14,764 nucleotides of DNA from JAVBQJ01 sp045585875. GTDB taxonomy: Bacteria > Verrucomicrobiota > Lentisphaeria > Victivallales > Victivallaceae. Below the pieces are notes generated by a model, which made no database searches, was not told the DNA's origin, and saw nothing but the letters and a program-made list of their open reading frames with translations. Where the stretch lies: assembly GCA_045585875.1 (NCBI GenBank), contig JAZMZH010000035.1, positions 1-14,764 on the forward strand, written 5' to 3'. Shown piece by piece: positions 14,513 through 14,764 of the stretch. The first letter of the stretch is position 1, and every line of letters starts with the position of its first letter. The position numbers and the translations under genes are program-made.

Positions 14513-14764
14513 ATGGCAGGTCTGAAAATTCAGGGCAGAGCCCGGCTCGGGGGGGAAATCACCGTCAGCGGCAATAAAAACGCCGCCCTCCCCGCCATCG
14601 CCGCCTGCCTCCTCACCGACGAACCGGTGGTGCTGCGCAACGTCCCCGACATCCGGGACGTGCGGGCCATGCTGGAGATCGCCGCGACGCTGGGAGCGCA
14701 AACCGATTTCGCCAACAATACCGTAACCATCAAAGCCTCCGGCCTGAACCGCGCCGAAATTTCG
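14513..14764 (+). CDS. murA: UDP-N-acetylglucosamine 1-carboxyvinyltransferase, N-terminal part
   Basis: The first 84 codons of MurA, cut by the right edge. MurA transfers enolpyruvate from PEP to UDP-GlcNAc, the first committed step of peptidoglycan synthesis in the cytoplasm. The N-terminus follows the family closely: LKIQGRARLGGEITVSGNKN, in which K22 and N23 match the conserved catalytic/UDP-GlcNAc-binding Lys-Asn of E. coli MurA, then AALPAIAACLLTDEPVVLRN and VPDIRDVRAMLEIAATLGA. An Asn replaces the usual Ala/Ser before that Lys (SGNKN). ATG 14513 has AGGGGG 8 nt upstream, and the gene begins 15 bp after the small membrane protein, so it may be co-transcribed with the XRE regulator. A G7 run at its start is in frame. 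Confidence 0.95.
   Translation, partial: MAGLKIQGRARLGGEITVSGNKNAALPAIAACLLTDEPVVLRNVPDIRDVRAMLEIAATLGAQTDFANNTVTIKASGLNRAEIS

Noticed and set aside
1..14764. CRISPR arrays, insertion sequences, tRNA or rRNA genes
   Set aside because: I saw no regularly spaced repeats, transposase motifs, terminal repeats or tRNA/rRNA-like sequence on reading both strands.

Overview
The window is GC-rich, densely coded bacterial chromosome with predicted signal peptides, a lipoprotein outer-membrane export component and a murA start, so it is Gram-negative in architecture. A glycoside hydrolase family 9 enzyme inside an exopolysaccharide operon, together with the unusual protein families here, resembles what is found in the Planctomycetes-Verrucomicrobia-Lentisphaerae group. 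A gut or aquatic Lentisphaerae/Verrucomicrobia member is my best guess, but that is inference and nothing in the window is taxonomically decisive.

Left two thirds (about 1-11214, all minus strand): one long, tightly packed surface- or exopolysaccharide operon, read from right to left. Its order is: initiating sugar transferase (frame-disrupted at a T7 tract); a left-handed beta-helix protein with a degenerate sugar-nucleotidyltransferase N-terminus; a predicted nucleotidyltransferase; a 42-codon leader-like ORF; a Wzc-type chain-length co-polymerase whose cytoplasmic kinase domain has lost its ATP-binding motifs; a Wza/Kps-type polysaccharide export lipoprotein; an O-antigen ligase/Wzy-like multi-membrane-span polymerase; a GT8-like glycosyltransferase; a secreted GH9 glucanase-like enzyme; and the start of an alkaline-phosphatase-superfamily-like protein cut by the window edge. 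Most junctions are 4-nt ATGA/TTGA overlaps or gaps of a few nucleotides, so translation is probably coupled. The set resembles a Wzy-dependent pathway (initiation, polymerisation, length control, export), but no Wzx flippase is visible and only one GT-A glycosyltransferase is present, so other parts must lie elsewhere.

Middle (11215-11614): a divergent intergenic region of about 400 bp that is distinctly AT-rich compared with its flanks. It holds candidate promoters for both directions and a nested inverted repeat that could be an operator.

Right third (11615-14764, plus strand): a DtxR/MntR-family metal-dependent regulator with a FeoA-like C-terminus; a small lipase-like alpha/beta hydrolase; then, from its own sigma70-like promoter, a double-HTH XRE regulator with an S24-like C-terminal region, a small single-span membrane protein overlapping it by 4 nt, and the 5' end of murA (peptidoglycan synthesis).

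The points most worth a second look are the homopolymer frameshift in the initiating transferase, the kinase-dead Wzc, the two poorly characterised nucleotidyltransferase-fold proteins between initiation and chain-length control, the leader ORF overlapping wzc, and the GH9 built into the operon.
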